Part shown: piece after piece, positions 44,745-53,990 of the stretch
How the letters are laid out: the number at the start of each line of letters is the position of its first letter
Position numbering within the stretch: position 1 is the stretch's first letter
Source: Haloterrigena salifodinae
Lineage (GTDB): Archaea; Halobacteriota; Halobacteria; Halobacteriales; Natrialbaceae
DNA length: 64,000 nt
Assembly (NCBI RefSeq): GCF_003977755.1
Contig: NZ_RQWN01000001.1
Coordinates: 186,001-250,000 of the forward strand
Reading direction: 5' to 3'
Translations under genes and position numbers: made by a program
Notes under the pieces: generated by a model
What the model was told of the DNA's origin: nothing
Databases searched by the model: none
Seen by the model: only the letters and a program-made list of their open reading frames with translations

Positions 44745-46139
44745 TCAGACGACCAGCAACAGCCCCAGGACGACGGCCGAGACGTACAGCGTGACGATCG
44801 CTGCATACGTCGCGAACTCCCGCCAGTCGAAGCCGCGGATCGAGAGGATGCCGGCGAACAGGAACGCGAGCCAGAGGTTCGAGACGCCCGCGCCGTACAT
44901 CGTCGCGATCAGTGAGACGGCGAGATCGACGTCGGCGGCCGCCAGCGCCGGGCCCTGAAGGACCCAGACGGAGGCGGGATCCGGGACGAGCAAGCCCAGG
45001 ACGAAGGCGACGACGTACGACGCCGCGCCGGGAACGCCCGTGCTCGCGATCGCGTCGCCGATCGGCCCGTACAGGTCGGCTTCGGTCAGCAACGCGACGA
45101 CCGAGGCGTACAGCAGGAACGGGATCGCTACGTGGTTGGCCCACCGCGTCGCGTCCTCCGTTTTCTCCCGGAAGGCCATCGGCGGTCCCTGGACCAACAA
45201 GCCGAGCACGACCAACGTGAACGCGAGCCACGGCAGCGTCAGCGCGCCGCCGGTTCCGAAGTGCCACCCCGCGGACGCGAGGCCGACGGCGACCGTCGCC
45301 AGGCTGATGAGCCGGCTGTTCTCGAGCCGATCGCCGAGTTGCCAGTCATCGTGGTCCCGCGCCGGCACGTAGTGCGACAGGGTCTCGGCGATCGACCCCT
45401 CGAGAACGCGGTTGCGCTCCGCGAGCGGTTCGATCTCGGACTCCTCGTCCGGTGCGAGCCAGACCAGTAAGAGCGGCAGCGTGGCGACGAAGACTGCAGT
45501 CGAGACGAGGTTCACCGGGTGGAGCACGAACGACGACATCGAAACGCTCCCGGCGTCCTCAGCCACGACGTTCGCGACGCCGCTCCCGTCGGCCATCAGC
45601 AACGCGCCGGGACTCGAGAGCCCCTGGTTCGTGACGACCAGCGCCAGTAGGGCGCCGGTCAGCACGAGCGGGTAGTGGACCGCGGTCCCCTCGGCGCGAG
45701 CGCGCCGACAGAGCTTCTGGCCGACGAGGACGCCGGCGATCAGCCCGAGCGCCCAGTTGACCCAGCCCAGCGCCAGCGAGGGGGCGCCCGTCGAGAAGAC
45801 GATCCCCCGCTGGCTCGTCGGGAGGACGTCGGCGACCCCGTCGAGAACGGCGCCGACGCGCGGCGCTTCGACGACCGCGGCGCTGAGCACCCAGAAGAGA
45901 ATCAGGAACATCTGCAGCGCGAACAGGTCGTAGAAGCCGGTCGCAAACACCTCGAGTTGAGTCAGCGGCTCGAGGAACGGAGCCGTCGCGACGAGCGCTA
46001 GTCCCGCGAGGAAGACTGCACCGACGAGCGACTCAGGGAAGTACTGACCGAATGCGGGAACAAATCCCGTTCGACCGGCGTCGTCGGCGACCGACTGGTC
46101 CGTCCGTTCGGCGTCGTGAGTGGGTGTTTCGCCGCTCAT
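44745..46139 (-). CDS. Short-chain fatty acid transporter (AtoE/TIGR00366 family)
   Basis: 464 residues from the ATG at 46139. About twelve hydrophobic helices; the family's paired core elements include FDLFALQMFLILFWVLSAAVVEAPRVG, ALSALGWVNWALGLIAGVLVGQKL, TNQGLSSPGALLMADGSGV, and late WVLQGPALAAADVDLAVSLIATMYGAGVSNLWL. The opposite AMP-forming ligase is a natural partner. A second member begins five bases upstream, so the two make a tandem operon. Substrate is likely acetate to butyrate-like acids, by analogy only. Confidence 0.85.
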   Translation of the reverse strand: MSGETPTHDAERTDQSVADDAGRTGFVPAFGQYFPESLVGAVFLAGLALVATAPFLEPLTQLEVFATGFYDLFALQMFLILFWVLSAAVVEAPRVGAVLDGVADVLPTSQRGIVFSTGAPSLALGWVNWALGLIAGVLVGQKLCRRARAEGTAVHYPLVLTGALLALVVTNQGLSSPGALLMADGSGVANVVAEDAGSVSMSSFVLHPVNLVSTAVFVATLPLLLVWLAPDEESEIEPLAERNRVLEGSIAETLSHYVPARDHDDWQLGDRLENSRLISLATVAVGLASAGWHFGTGGALTLPWLAFTLVVLGLLVQGPPMAFREKTEDATRWANHVAIPFLLYASVVALLTEADLYGPIGDAIASTGVPGAASYVVAFVLGLLVPDPASVWVLQGPALAAADVDLAVSLIATMYGAGVSNLWLAFLFAGILSIRGFDWREFATYAAIVTLYVSAVVLGLLLVV

Positions 46140-46144
46140 AGCGA

Positions 46145-47728
46145 TCACCCGACGACCCCCATCAGGACTGCCCCGGCTCCCATCACGATGCCGGAGAAGA
46201 CGAACAGCACGACGACGTAGCCCATCATGTCCCGAATGGTCAGTCCGGCGATGCCGAGCACCGGGATGGCCCAGAACGGCTGGACCATGTTGGTCCACTG
46301 GTCGCCCATCGCGAAGGCGATCATCATGTGGTTCATCTGCGTTCCCGGGATCGACTGGGTGGCCGAGGCGTAGATCTCGCCCATCACCGTCCACTGGCCG
46401 CCGCCGGAGGGGACGAAGAAGTTGACGATGCCGCCGGAGACGAACACCATCAGATACCACGTCGTCTCCGTCGCGTAGGCGGCGGCCGTCTCGGCGATCA
46501 ACTCGGCCAGCCCGGAGAAGACCATGATGCTCATGATCCCGCCGTAGAACTGGAACTGGATGATGATTTGGCTGGCCCCGCGGATCGCCTCGTGGAAGAC
46601 CTCGATGTAGCTGCGAAGCGACGCGTGCGCGAGGAAGCCGAGGCCGAACATCGCCGAAATGAGGATGTTGATGTTCAGGACGTCCATGAACGGCTCCGTC
46701 ACGAACAGGTAGCCCAGATACGTCCAGATCAGCAGTCCGACTCCGACGCAGAGCGCCGTGCTATCGAGCAGAAGTTCCTTCGGTCGCGATTCGTGCAGGC
46801 GGTGTGGCCGCGCGTCGGTGGTCGCGGTCATCCCACCGTCGGAACGGTATTCCGACGTTCGCCTCGTTTCACTCGGCTCACCTACATCAGAACGAGGTTC
46901 TGATGAGCTTCGACTCGCTTCGCTCGCCTCAACTACGTCAGACCGTCGGTCTGACGAGGATCGAGATCCTTCGGATCTCTCACCCCCATCAGTCATCACC
47001 TCGCCGCGCGCCTGCCGCAGCTTCTCCTCGGGGACCGTCTTGATATGTTCCTCGTCGGGCGCCATCAGCGGCATGAGCACCACGACGACGGCGACGGTCG
47101 CCGTGACCAGCGCGAGGTTGAATGGGTGGAAGATCGTCTCGGAGACGGGGATGACGCCCATGCTCTCCTCGGCGAAGTGGCCGTCCGTCGCGACGAGCAA
47201 CAGCGAGGCCGCGGAGAGGCCCTGGTGCCATGGGAGCAGCCCCGCGTAGGCGGCCGCGACCAGCAGCGGATAGTGGACGTCGACGTCCTTCTCGGCCATC
47301 GCGATGCCGACCTCGCGGGCGAGGATCGCGCCGGCGATCAACACGACGCCCCAGTGAAACAGCCCGAGCAACTGACTGCAAAATGCGACGACGACGATTG
47401 CTCCCGTCTGGCTGCTCGGGATCGCCGCGACCCGCCGAAGTCCGCGTTTGACCGGCGGGGAATCCGCCAGCGCCCAGCCGGTCAAAAGCGCTAGCGTCGC
47501 CTGCGTCGAGAACGTGACGACCTCCCAGAAGCCCGCTCCCCAGTGGGTCGCGACGTCGGCGGGTCCCGTATCGGTGACCAGGACCGCGATACCCATCGTC
47601 AGAAACGTCAACAGGAGCGCGAAGATGAACGCGTCGGGGAGATAGCGCCGGACGAGCCTGCTCGAGAATTCGCCGAGTCCGGTGAAAAAGCGACGGACCG
47701 CGCCCTTCTCGCTCGAGGCCACGCTCAT
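46145..47728 (-). CDS. Short-chain fatty acid transporter (AtoE/TIGR00366 family) with repeat insertion
   Basis: 527 residues from the ATG at 47728. About twelve helices; family features are FTGLGEFSSRLVRRYLPDAFIFALLLTFLTMGIAVLVT, LLPWHQGLSAASLLLVATDGH, LADHASLRSYIEVFHE-like block and the late NFFVPSGGGQWTVMGEIYASAT with DQWTNMVQPFWAIPVLGIAGLTIRDMMGY. Between helix 6 and helix 7 an extra hydrophilic segment of about 50 residues (near 250-300) is Ser/Arg/Glu-rich with a repeated SRSSSxxRSDV pattern. It is encoded by an array of DNA hairpins (46837-46979). The frame stays open. Paralogue of the gene five bases downstream. Confidence 0.85.
   Translation of the reverse strand: MSVASSEKGAVRRFFTGLGEFSSRLVRRYLPDAFIFALLLTFLTMGIAVLVTDTGPADVATHWGAGFWEVVTFSTQATLALLTGWALADSPPVKRGLRRVAAIPSSQTGAIVVVAFCSQLLGLFHWGVVLIAGAILAREVGIAMAEKDVDVHYPLLVAAAYAGLLPWHQGLSAASLLLVATDGHFAEESMGVIPVSETIFHPFNLALVTATVAVVVVLMPLMAPDEEHIKTVPEEKLRQARGEVMTDGGERSEGSRSSSDRRSDVVEASEASRSSSEPRSDVGEPSETRRTSEYRSDGGMTATTDARPHRLHESRPKELLLDSTALCVGVGLLIWTYLGYLFVTEPFMDVLNINILISAMFGLGFLAHASLRSYIEVFHEAIRGASQIIIQFQFYGGIMSIMVFSGLAELIAETAAAYATETTWYLMVFVSGGIVNFFVPSGGGQWTVMGEIYASATQSIPGTQMNHMMIAFAMGDQWTNMVQPFWAIPVLGIAGLTIRDMMGYVVVLFVFSGIVMGAGAVLMGVVG
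46837..46979 (-). repeat. Array of four DNA hairpins inside the transporter gene
   Basis: Perfect inverted repeats lie at 46837-46857 (8-bp arms, 5-base loop), 46886-46904 (8-bp, 3-base loop), 46936-46956 (9-bp, 3-base loop) and 46963-46979 (7-bp, 3-base loop). The first three are spaced 48 and 51 bases centre to centre. Spacers share a CTCGCTTCGCTCGCCTCAAC-like or CTCGTTTCACTCGGCTCACC-like sequence, so the unit (spacer plus hairpin) is about 50 bases. It keeps the coding frame and encodes a low-complexity hydrophilic loop. Confidence 0.85.
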
Positions 47729-48066
47729 GATCCCCCTCCGCTCGGGGACAGCGATTGCGGTCCCAGACGGTGCACCCGAACCGGTCGCTGCGGCGGACCG
47801 TTCGCTTTCGGTACCATAGCTGTCTACAGGGAGACCAGAACCAGACCGATAAGTGAACTGCCAAAACAACTTGAGACCATCACGAAAACCGACTGCTTTG
47901 GTCGGATACCGGCCGTCGAAAACTGTCCTAATCTGCGAGACGTCCGGTCGGATTTCGACTACCGATCGGGTGCTCGAGCCTGCGACGACGACCGTTCGAT
48001 CCGGTCGCCGTCACCGCGCTGCCGAGTCCAAACGGTATTTACCGTCGCGGTCGAAAACGGCAGACG
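47729..48066. other. 338-base intergenic region between divergent transporter and gshA
   Basis: A moderately AT-rich stretch at 47855-47900 (AACTGCCAAAACAACTTGAG) lies in the middle. Near the plus-strand gene is AAACGGTATTTACCGTCG at 48028-48045, with TATTTAC about 30 bases before the ATG at 48067. This is a probable promoter for gshA and also a near-palindrome (ACGGTATTTACCGT). The open frame continuing upstream of the transporter ATG lacks hydrophobic helices and is not counted. Confidence 0.5.
48030..48043 (+). promoter_or_regulatory. Near-palindromic TATA region before gshA
   Basis: ACGGTATTTACCGT reads as the inverted repeat ACGGTA/TACCGT around TT. The TATTTA core is about 31 bases from the ATG at 48067. 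It may be only a TATA box, or also an operator overlapping it. Confidence 0.4.
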
Positions 48067-49155
48067 ATGGAACGCGGGTCCCGGGATTCGTTTACGCGCA
48101 TGGGCACGCTGGGGATTGAAGAGGAGTGTTTCGTCGTCGACGACGACGGTCGCCCCACGAGCGGCACCGACGATCTCGTCTACGAGTACGACCCGCCCGA
48201 GATCCTCGAGGGACGGCTCGATCACGAACTGTTCAAGTTCGTCATCGAGACCCAGACGCCGCTGATCGAGGATCCCGCCGACGCCCGAGAGACGCTGCTC
48301 GAGATTCGACGGGCGCTGGTCGATCACGCAACCGACCACGGCTACCGGATCGCCGCGGCGGGGCTGCATCCGCTGGCAAAGTGGCAGGAACTCGAACACG
48401 CCGAAAAGCCGCGGTACCGGTCGCAACTCGACCGCATCCAGTACCCGCAACACCGGAACACGACGGCGGGTGTCCACGTCCACGTCGGCGTCGACGACGC
48501 CGATAAGGCGGTCTGGATCGCCAACGAACTGCGCTGGTTCGTCCCGATCATCCTCGCGCTCTCCGCGAACTCGCCGTACTGGAACGGGTACGACACCGGG
48601 CTCCAGTCGGCTCGCGCGAAGATCTTCGAGGCGCTGCCGAACACGGGGATGCCGACCTACTTCGAGGACTACGAGGCCTTCGACCGGTTCGAACGCCGGA
48701 TGCTCGAGACCGAGTCGATCCGCGACCGCGGCGAACTCTGGTACGACGTGCGGCCCCACACCGCCCACGGGACCGTCGAACTGCGGACGCCCGACGGACA
48801 GGCCGATCCCGAAATCATCCTCGCGTTCGTCGAGTACGCCCACGCCCTCGTGGAAGCGCTTGCCGAGGAGTACGAGGACGGCGCCGACGGCTACGGCCGG
48901 GACCACCGGCGCGAACTGCTCGACGAGAACAAGTGGCGGGCGATCCGCCACGGCCACGAGGCCAGCCTCATCGACCGCGAGATGGAGGGGACGATCGATC
49001 TCGGCGAACTCGTCGACCGCGAGTGCGAGCGCCTGGGGATCAACGGCATCAAGCGCGTCTACGAGCGCGACAGCGGCGCCGAACGACAGCGGCGCCTGCT
49101 CGAGGAGGAGGGTCCCGACGCCCTCTGCGAGTCGCTGCTGCTCGGAACCGAGTGA
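48067..49155 (+). CDS. gshA: Glutamate-cysteine ligase, haloarchaeal GshA type
   Basis: 362 residues. Joins glutamate and cysteine to gamma-glutamylcysteine, the main low-molecular-weight thiol of haloarchaea. Family features are [18 protein letters not shown] (ATP/metal-binding Glu residues), [12 protein letters not shown] (about 140-151), [19 protein letters not shown] and [21 protein letters not shown]. Length and motifs fit the GCS2 superfamily. An internal ATG at 48100 (MGTLGIEEE) is a possible alternative start. It stands alone. Confidence 0.93.
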   Translation: MERGSRDSFTRMGTLGIEEECFVVDDDGRPTSGTDDLVYEYDPPEILEGRLDHELFKFVIETQTPLIEDPADARETLLEIRRALVDHATDHGYRIAAAGLHPLAKWQELEHAEKPRYRSQLDRIQYPQHRNTTAGVHVHVGVDDADKAVWIANELRWFVPIILALSANSPYWNGYDTGLQSARAKIFEALPNTGMPTYFEDYEAFDRFERRMLETESIRDRGELWYDVRPHTAHGTVELRTPDGQADPEIILAFVEYAHALVEALAEEYEDGADGYGRDHRRELLDENKWRAIRHGHEASLIDREMEGTIDLGELVDRECERLGINGIKRVYERDSGAERQRRLLEEEGPDALCESLLLGTE

Positions 49156-49274
49156 GTGCGCCGCCGCCAGTCTTTGCCTGATTCGGCCGTTCGTATCGAC
49201 CGGAAACAGTTCGTGATACTGATTCCCGCAAAGGTTTACCCCTGTGGGAAGCCTCGTCCCGGACGAGAGGATAT

Positions 49275-49982
49275 ATGGCTTCAGATGACACCGACGAGCG
49301 TCGGGGAGGCGACGGGAGCGGCCGCCCGCAGCGCGACGAATCGGACGATCAGTTCGACGAATCGCCCCTCGAGTCCGGCGCGGACGATCCGGCTGAGCCT
49401 CGAGACGAGGGCGATCGAACGGCCGCCGTCGAGGAGGTCGACGGCCGGATCGTCGATCTGCTCTCGTGGATCCTCGATACGGAGACCCGCGCGAAGATCT
49501 ACGTCTACCTGCTGGCCAATCCGGGCAGCACCTCCGAGGAGGTCGCCACGGGGACCGGCCTCTATCCGAGCACGGTTCGAGAGGCTCTCGCAGAACTCCA
49601 CGAGGAGGAGCGCGTGAACCGGGAGAAACGCGCCAGCGAGGGCGCCGGCAACAACCCCTACGAGTACACGGCCATTCAGCCGAGCGAACTCGTCGGCGGC
49701 GTCGTCGATCAGGTCCAACAGGAACTGAACACCATCTTCACACTCGATCGACTCCTCGATCGCCACGGTGCGTCCGATCCCGGTCTCGAGGGCGGCAACG
49801 AACCGGTGACGATCACCGTCGACGACACCGAACCGCCGGAGCCCGCCGCGAACGGCGCGTCCGAGACGTCGCGCTCGGGTTCCGACGACACCACCGCCGC
49901 GGGACGCGACGCCGACTCGGCCGACCCAGCCGACGAGGATGACGCGACCGAGTCGTCGTCTGATCCCGGCCCCGAGGAGTAA
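49275..49982 (+). CDS. Winged-helix regulator with acidic flanks
   Basis: 235 residues. The central DNA-binding domain (about 55-115) is DGRIVDLLSWILDTETRAKIYVYLLANPGSTSEEVATGTGLYPSTVREALAELHEEERVNREKR, a winged helix like TrmB or ArsR types. Acidic disordered sequence flanks it (1-50 and 170-235). An additional helix region (GGVVDQVQQELNTIFTLDRLLDR) could dimerise. Target and ligand unknown; the upstream gshA is 120 bases away on the same strand. Confidence 0.8.
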   Translation: MASDDTDERRGGDGSGRPQRDESDDQFDESPLESGADDPAEPRDEGDRTAAVEEVDGRIVDLLSWILDTETRAKIYVYLLANPGSTSEEVATGTGLYPSTVREALAELHEEERVNREKRASEGAGNNPYEYTAIQPSELVGGVVDQVQQELNTIFTLDRLLDRHGASDPGLEGGNEPVTITVDDTEPPEPAANGASETSRSGSDDTTAAGRDADSADPADEDDATESSSDPGPEE

Positions 49983-50039
49983 CGTCGCCGCGAAACCGTC
50001 GCCGGCCACTCGTCGCCCCAGTTCTCTCGATTTCTCGGC

Positions 50040-51149
50040 TCAGTCCTCGAGCGTCAGCACGGCCGGCCGCTCGAGTTCCAGTTCGAACTCGACGGCGCTG
50101 GCGGTCGTCGTCGGCCAGTTGTCCGTGTCCGTCAGCGACTCGACCTCGTCGGCGGTAACGAGGTGGGTATCCTCGCTTTTCGCGCCCTCGACGGTCGGAT
50201 TCCAGGCGTAGGCCATCGGCGACGTCACCGGGGCCTCGTGGTCGGGCGTCGCGATCCACTCCCGGCCGGCGAAGCCGGCGGCGCCGCCCTGATGGTGCTT
50301 CTCCCACTCGCCCGCGTAGCCGAGCGCGTCGTAGGCGTCCCGAATCGCCGCGAAGACGTCGCCGGCCGTCCCCGCGTTTCCGTCGCCAGCCGCCGCTCGC
50401 GTCGCCGCCAGCGCCGTCGTCTCGACGCGGGCCGCGGTCGCGTGTCGCTCCTCGAGCCACGACGGCGGGTCGAAGGCGACTGTCCGAGTACAGCTCGCGT
50501 GGAGGCCGGCCCGCTGGGTCGTCACCGAGACGAGCGCGTAGTCGCCGAGTTCGGCCTCGGTCGGCGTGTAGTGGCGGTACTGCTGGGCGCGTTCGGCACC
50601 GCCGACGAGGACAACGGGCGCCTCGACATCGCGGGCCGAGAGGGCGACCCGTAGGGCCGACGCGACCTCGTGTTCCGTGTCCACGGCCCGGAGTTCCCGA
50701 CAGACCGACTCGACGGCGGCGGCCGTCTCCTGTCCCAGCCGCCGGTAGCGCTCGCGGTCCTGTTTCGTCAACGGCTGCCGGAGCGGCGTCGGATCGACGC
50801 GCTCTACGCCCGGCACGTCGACGTCCGCGGCGGCCCGTTCGTCGGAGCCGACGCGGGCCGCGATGGCCGCTTCGAGCGACGAGTCGTGCCACGGGAACTG
50901 TTCGATCGAGATTTCGTCGGCGTCGAGATCCGGCAACTCCTCGTCGGTGATCCGATCGGCTTCGATGGTGTCCGTCACGATTCGGAGGGTCGTCCCGTCG
51001 TAGCCGACGGCGGCGACGCCGGCGTCGGTCTCGCGGTCGACGACGTTGTTCCCCCCGGTCAGCCAGGCGAACGAGTTCGGCCGGGCGAACCAGACTGAAT
51101 CGAGGTCGTTCGACTCGAGGTAGGTCTCGAGGCGCTCGCGTTTCTCCAT
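50040..51149 (-). CDS. M24-fold protein (aminopeptidase P-like) with eroded metal site
   Basis: 369 residues. N-terminal creatinase-like domain (RLETYLESNDLDSVWFARPNSFAWLTGG) and C-terminal pita-bread domain with ERYRRLGQETAAAVESVCREL, ERAQQYRHYTPTEAELGDY. In active M24 enzymes the metal ligands are Asp, Asp, His, Glu, Glu. Here the strand that should carry the two Asp reads YALVSVTTQRAGLHASCTRTV, with no Asp. The His region is EKHHQGGAAGF, and the later block is YAWNPTVEGAKSEDTHLVTADEV. Thus peptidase activity is doubtful. The fold may have another use, as in other pseudo-M24 proteins. Isolated gene. Confidence 0.82.
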   Translation of the reverse strand: MEKRERLETYLESNDLDSVWFARPNSFAWLTGGNNVVDRETDAGVAAVGYDGTTLRIVTDTIEADRITDEELPDLDADEISIEQFPWHDSSLEAAIAARVGSDERAAADVDVPGVERVDPTPLRQPLTKQDRERYRRLGQETAAAVESVCRELRAVDTEHEVASALRVALSARDVEAPVVLVGGAERAQQYRHYTPTEAELGDYALVSVTTQRAGLHASCTRTVAFDPPSWLEERHATAARVETTALAATRAAAGDGNAGTAGDVFAAIRDAYDALGYAGEWEKHHQGGAAGFAGREWIATPDHEAPVTSPMAYAWNPTVEGAKSEDTHLVTADEVESLTDTDNWPTTTASAVEFELELERPAVLTLED

Positions 51150-51330
51150 GTCGAGTGCTGGCGTGGCCGACTCTTGAATGCGGCGAACGCGAAGCCGTCG
51201 GCTGCGGCGAACGTCCTTCGGCTGGCGCCGTAAATCGGATGGGGTCGGGGGTCAGCGGCCCGATTCCAGCGCGGTAAGAACGACTCGGGTAACCTAAGTA
51301 CGGGCCGTCCTAAGCCATCGTCGAACGTCC

Positions 51331-52206
51331 GTGTCGACCAACAGTCAGACCTCTCGTCCGGTAGTTCGTCCGCTGATCGAACGGTTCGGCTTTCCGCATC
51401 TGCTCGCGGTGACGCTCGTGATGGTCGCGGCGACGATCCTGCTCGGCATCGCCGCGAAGGCGACCGGGTCGGGGCTAGCCTGCCAGGCTAACTGGCCCCA
51501 GTGTGACGCCGGCCCGTACAACCTGTTCCCGGCGAACCTCCCGAGTTTCTACGAGTGGTTCCACCGCTTCGTCGCCATGTTCGCCGGCTTCGCGATCATC
51601 GGGACGGCCATCGCCGCCGTGCGCTTGCCGGACGTCGACCGCCGCGTCGCCGGGCTCGTCGTCGCTGGACTGGTGCTGACGCCGATTCAGGTCATCCTCG
51701 GTCGCGAAACCGTCACGACGTACACGATGGACATTCTCGGACTCCACTTCTGGACCGCGATCTCGATCTTCGTGGTGTTTACCGTCGCGACCGTCCTCGT
51801 CTGGGCGCCGCGGCTGACGGCGGATCACGTCACCGGCGCGCTCGTGGTGGGTGCCGTCGCGCTCCCGGCCCACGTGGTGATCAGTCCGACGGTGATCAGC
51901 GACGTCACGACGTATGGACCGTCGATGCAGATGTTCCAGTACGGCGTCACGCTCGTCATCCTCGCGTCCGTCATCGTCGCCACGATCATCGGTCGCCGCC
52001 GGTTCGACGAGAGGCGGCTGACCGCGTTCCTGAGCGCGACGGCGGTGCTCGCACTCGCCGTCGCCTACCTTGGCCGACAGGCCGTCAACCCCGCGTTCGA
52101 AACCCTCTACACCGTCGGCGCCGGACTGCTCTTCGTCGCGTTCCTCGCGGGCGTCGGTCTGACGCGCCGCGCCTCGAGGACGTCGCGGACGCCGGCGTCC
52201 CGATAA
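51331..52206 (+). CDS. ctaA: Heme A synthase (CtaA/Cox15 family)
   Basis: 291 residues from a GTG at 51331, seven to eight hydrophobic helices. Catalyses oxidation of heme O to heme A for cytochrome oxidase. Family residues: ATGSGLACQANWPQCDAG (about 44-61, with a Cys pair), WFHRFVAMFAGFAIIG (His in helix 2-like segment), TYTMDILGLHFWTAISIFVV (second His) and PAHVVISPTVISDV. A Cys pair in the first loop is typical of the bacterial/archaeal type. No cytochrome oxidase gene is next to it. Confidence 0.88.
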   Translation: MSTNSQTSRPVVRPLIERFGFPHLLAVTLVMVAATILLGIAAKATGSGLACQANWPQCDAGPYNLFPANLPSFYEWFHRFVAMFAGFAIIGTAIAAVRLPDVDRRVAGLVVAGLVLTPIQVILGRETVTTYTMDILGLHFWTAISIFVVFTVATVLVWAPRLTADHVTGALVVGAVALPAHVVISPTVISDVTTYGPSMQMFQYGVTLVILASVIVATIIGRRRFDERRLTAFLSATAVLALAVAYLGRQAVNPAFETLYTVGAGLLFVAFLAGVGLTRRASRTSRTPASR

Positions 52207-52250
52207 CGGCGTTCACAATTCGTTCTGCCGTTCGTCGCCTCACTACGCCG

Positions 52251-52742
52251 TCAGCCGAGCGTCGCGACGATTCCCGTGCCCGCGAGTACCGCCGCGACCC
52301 CGAGGCTCAACAGAACGTAGTTGGCCAGCGGGTTCGCCGTCCGGGTCACCGCGAGCGTGTAGCGGCGACTCGAGAGGGGCCAGAGGGGACGGATCCCCAT
52401 CGGCGTCAGCGCGTCCGCGAAGAGGTGCGAGCAGATCGAGAGCGCGCCGACGAGGAAGGCGAAGCCGACGAGGCCGGCGCCGAGAAGGGGGGAACCGGCG
52501 CCGGCGAACGTCGCGGCGATCCCGGCGAGCCCGGCGCCGACTAACAGGGCGAACGCCAGCGAGTGGGTCGGGCCGCGGTGCTCGACGAGCGGCACTTTCT
52601 GGTCGCAATCAGGGAGCGTCGAGAGCGCGACACAGGCGAGCGCGCCGAGTATCGCCGCCGTCTCGTGTCCGCCGAGGGCGACGGCGGTGCCAAGCGGCGC
52701 GTACGCCAGCAGCGCCGTCCCGTAATGGCCGACCTGATACAT
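52251..52742 (-). CDS. Membrane-bound metal-dependent hydrolase (DUF457/YdjM family)
   Basis: 163 residues, about four hydrophobic helices. Family motifs: GHYGTALLAYAP (His6 region), LSTLPDCDQKVPLVEHRGPTHSLAFA (about 40-65, with HRGPTHS the signature metal-binding segment), ICSHLFADALTPMGIRPLWPLSS (about 103-125). Proteins of this group are inner-membrane predicted hydrolases of unknown substrate. Converges on CtaA. Confidence 0.85.
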   Translation of the reverse strand: MYQVGHYGTALLAYAPLGTAVALGGHETAAILGALACVALSTLPDCDQKVPLVEHRGPTHSLAFALLVGAGLAGIAATFAGAGSPLLGAGLVGFAFLVGALSICSHLFADALTPMGIRPLWPLSSRRYTLAVTRTANPLANYVLLSLGVAAVLAGTGIVATLG

Positions 52743-53060
52743 ATATTCAGTGACATTCCGTGACGAACAATAAACACACCGCTGCGGGGGCTCCCGTCCG
52801 CTGTTTTCGGACAGGTTCGATCGCGACCGACGGATTCGTCCGCTAATCGCCTCGAGCCGCCATCAGATAGCTGCCGTCACTTAAACTACTTCGATAGCAA
52901 ACCCGCCAATTCTTGTAAGCACCTGTGGATGTTTCACCGACGATCCCTCCATGTACCCTGCTACCGGACGGACGGCGAGCGCATCGAGGCAGCCGAATCG
53001 AGTTCGACGACGGGACCGTACCGGCCGCGTCGGCCCGCCGGTAACGGTGCGGAGCGAACG
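52743..53060. other. 318-base region between divergent genes
   Basis: Holds promoters for both neighbours. On the plus side CACTTAAACTACTTCG at 52877-52892 is AT-rich and TATA-like, which would leave a leader near 160 bases before the ATG at 53061. The open frame extended upstream of that ATG is Arg/Pro-rich and does not continue the protein family, so I see no extra gene. No structured RNA recognised. Confidence 0.45.
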
Positions 53061-53777
53061 ATGAGTCTCGTCGCGACGGTCGTGGTCCCGGCGGCGGAGT
53101 TCCCCCTCGGGTCGCTGCTCGACATGGACGAGGACGTGACGCTGACCGTCGAGACGACGGTCCCGACCAGCGAGTCGGTCGTCCCGTACTTCTGGGCGCC
53201 GGCCGACGTCGCCGACTCGATCGTCGCCACCCTCGAGTCCGAACGGACGGTCGCCGCCGTCTCGATCGTCGACGAAATCGACGATCACGTCCTCGTCAAG
53301 ATCGCGTGGAACGATCGGGTCGACGGCGTCCTCGAGACGATCTGCGAGCGCGACGTGATCGTCACGAGCGCTGTCGGCACGGAGACCCGCTGGACGTTCC
53401 GCCTCTGGTTTCCGTCCTCCGAGGACCTATCGGCCTTCTATAGCAGTTGCCTCGAGCGGGATATCTCGATCGAACTCGTCCGCCTCCACGAGACGGACGA
53501 ACCGAGCGTCGACCGCGGGTTCGGATTGACGACGGCCCAGCGGGAACTGCTGGTCGCCGCCTACGAGGCCGGCTACTTCGACGTCCCGCGGCGAACCACG
53601 CTGGTCGAACTGGGCGACCGGCTCGACGTGTCCGACTCGGCGGTCTCACAGCGGCTGCGTCGCGGCCTCGCGGCGCTCATCGGCTCGACAATCGCCGTCG
53701 ATACCGACGACGAAACGGCGTCTCTCTCGCGTCGATTGGACGACGAACTCGAGGTCGAAACGCAGTCGGATCCGTGA
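53061..53777 (+). CDS. Bacterio-opsin activator-type HTH-10 regulator
   Basis: 238 residues. N-terminal sensory part of the bat family: SLVATVVVPAAEFPLGSLLDMDEDVTLTVETTVPTSESVVPYFWAPAD, then a middle domain with TRWTFRLWFPSSEDLSAFYSSCLERDISIELVRLHE. C-terminal HTH-10: GLTTAQRELLVAAYEAGYFDVPRRTTLVELGDRLDVSDSAVSQRLRRGLAALIG. Haloarchaea encode dozens of these with unknown targets. Start chosen at MSLVA because the upstream frame is Arg-rich leader. Confidence 0.92.
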   Translation: MSLVATVVVPAAEFPLGSLLDMDEDVTLTVETTVPTSESVVPYFWAPADVADSIVATLESERTVAAVSIVDEIDDHVLVKIAWNDRVDGVLETICERDVIVTSAVGTETRWTFRLWFPSSEDLSAFYSSCLERDISIELVRLHETDEPSVDRGFGLTTAQRELLVAAYEAGYFDVPRRTTLVELGDRLDVSDSAVSQRLRRGLAALIGSTIAVDTDDETASLSRRLDDELEVETQSDP

Positions 53778-53990
53778 CTCGCAACTCGAGCGGGCGGCGG
53801 CCGTCTCGCCGCCGCTGTCGCATCGGCGGAACGCGGGTTCTTCGGTTCGGATCGTCGTGAAGCAGGCGTTCAGGGACGTCCACATCCGCGTCTGCAGGGG
53901 TGCAGCGGTCTCCGATCTCCTCTCGAGTTCCTCGTCGCTGCGGCCGGCGGGAGGACGAACGTTTATCCACGGTATGATGGACGTGATCCC

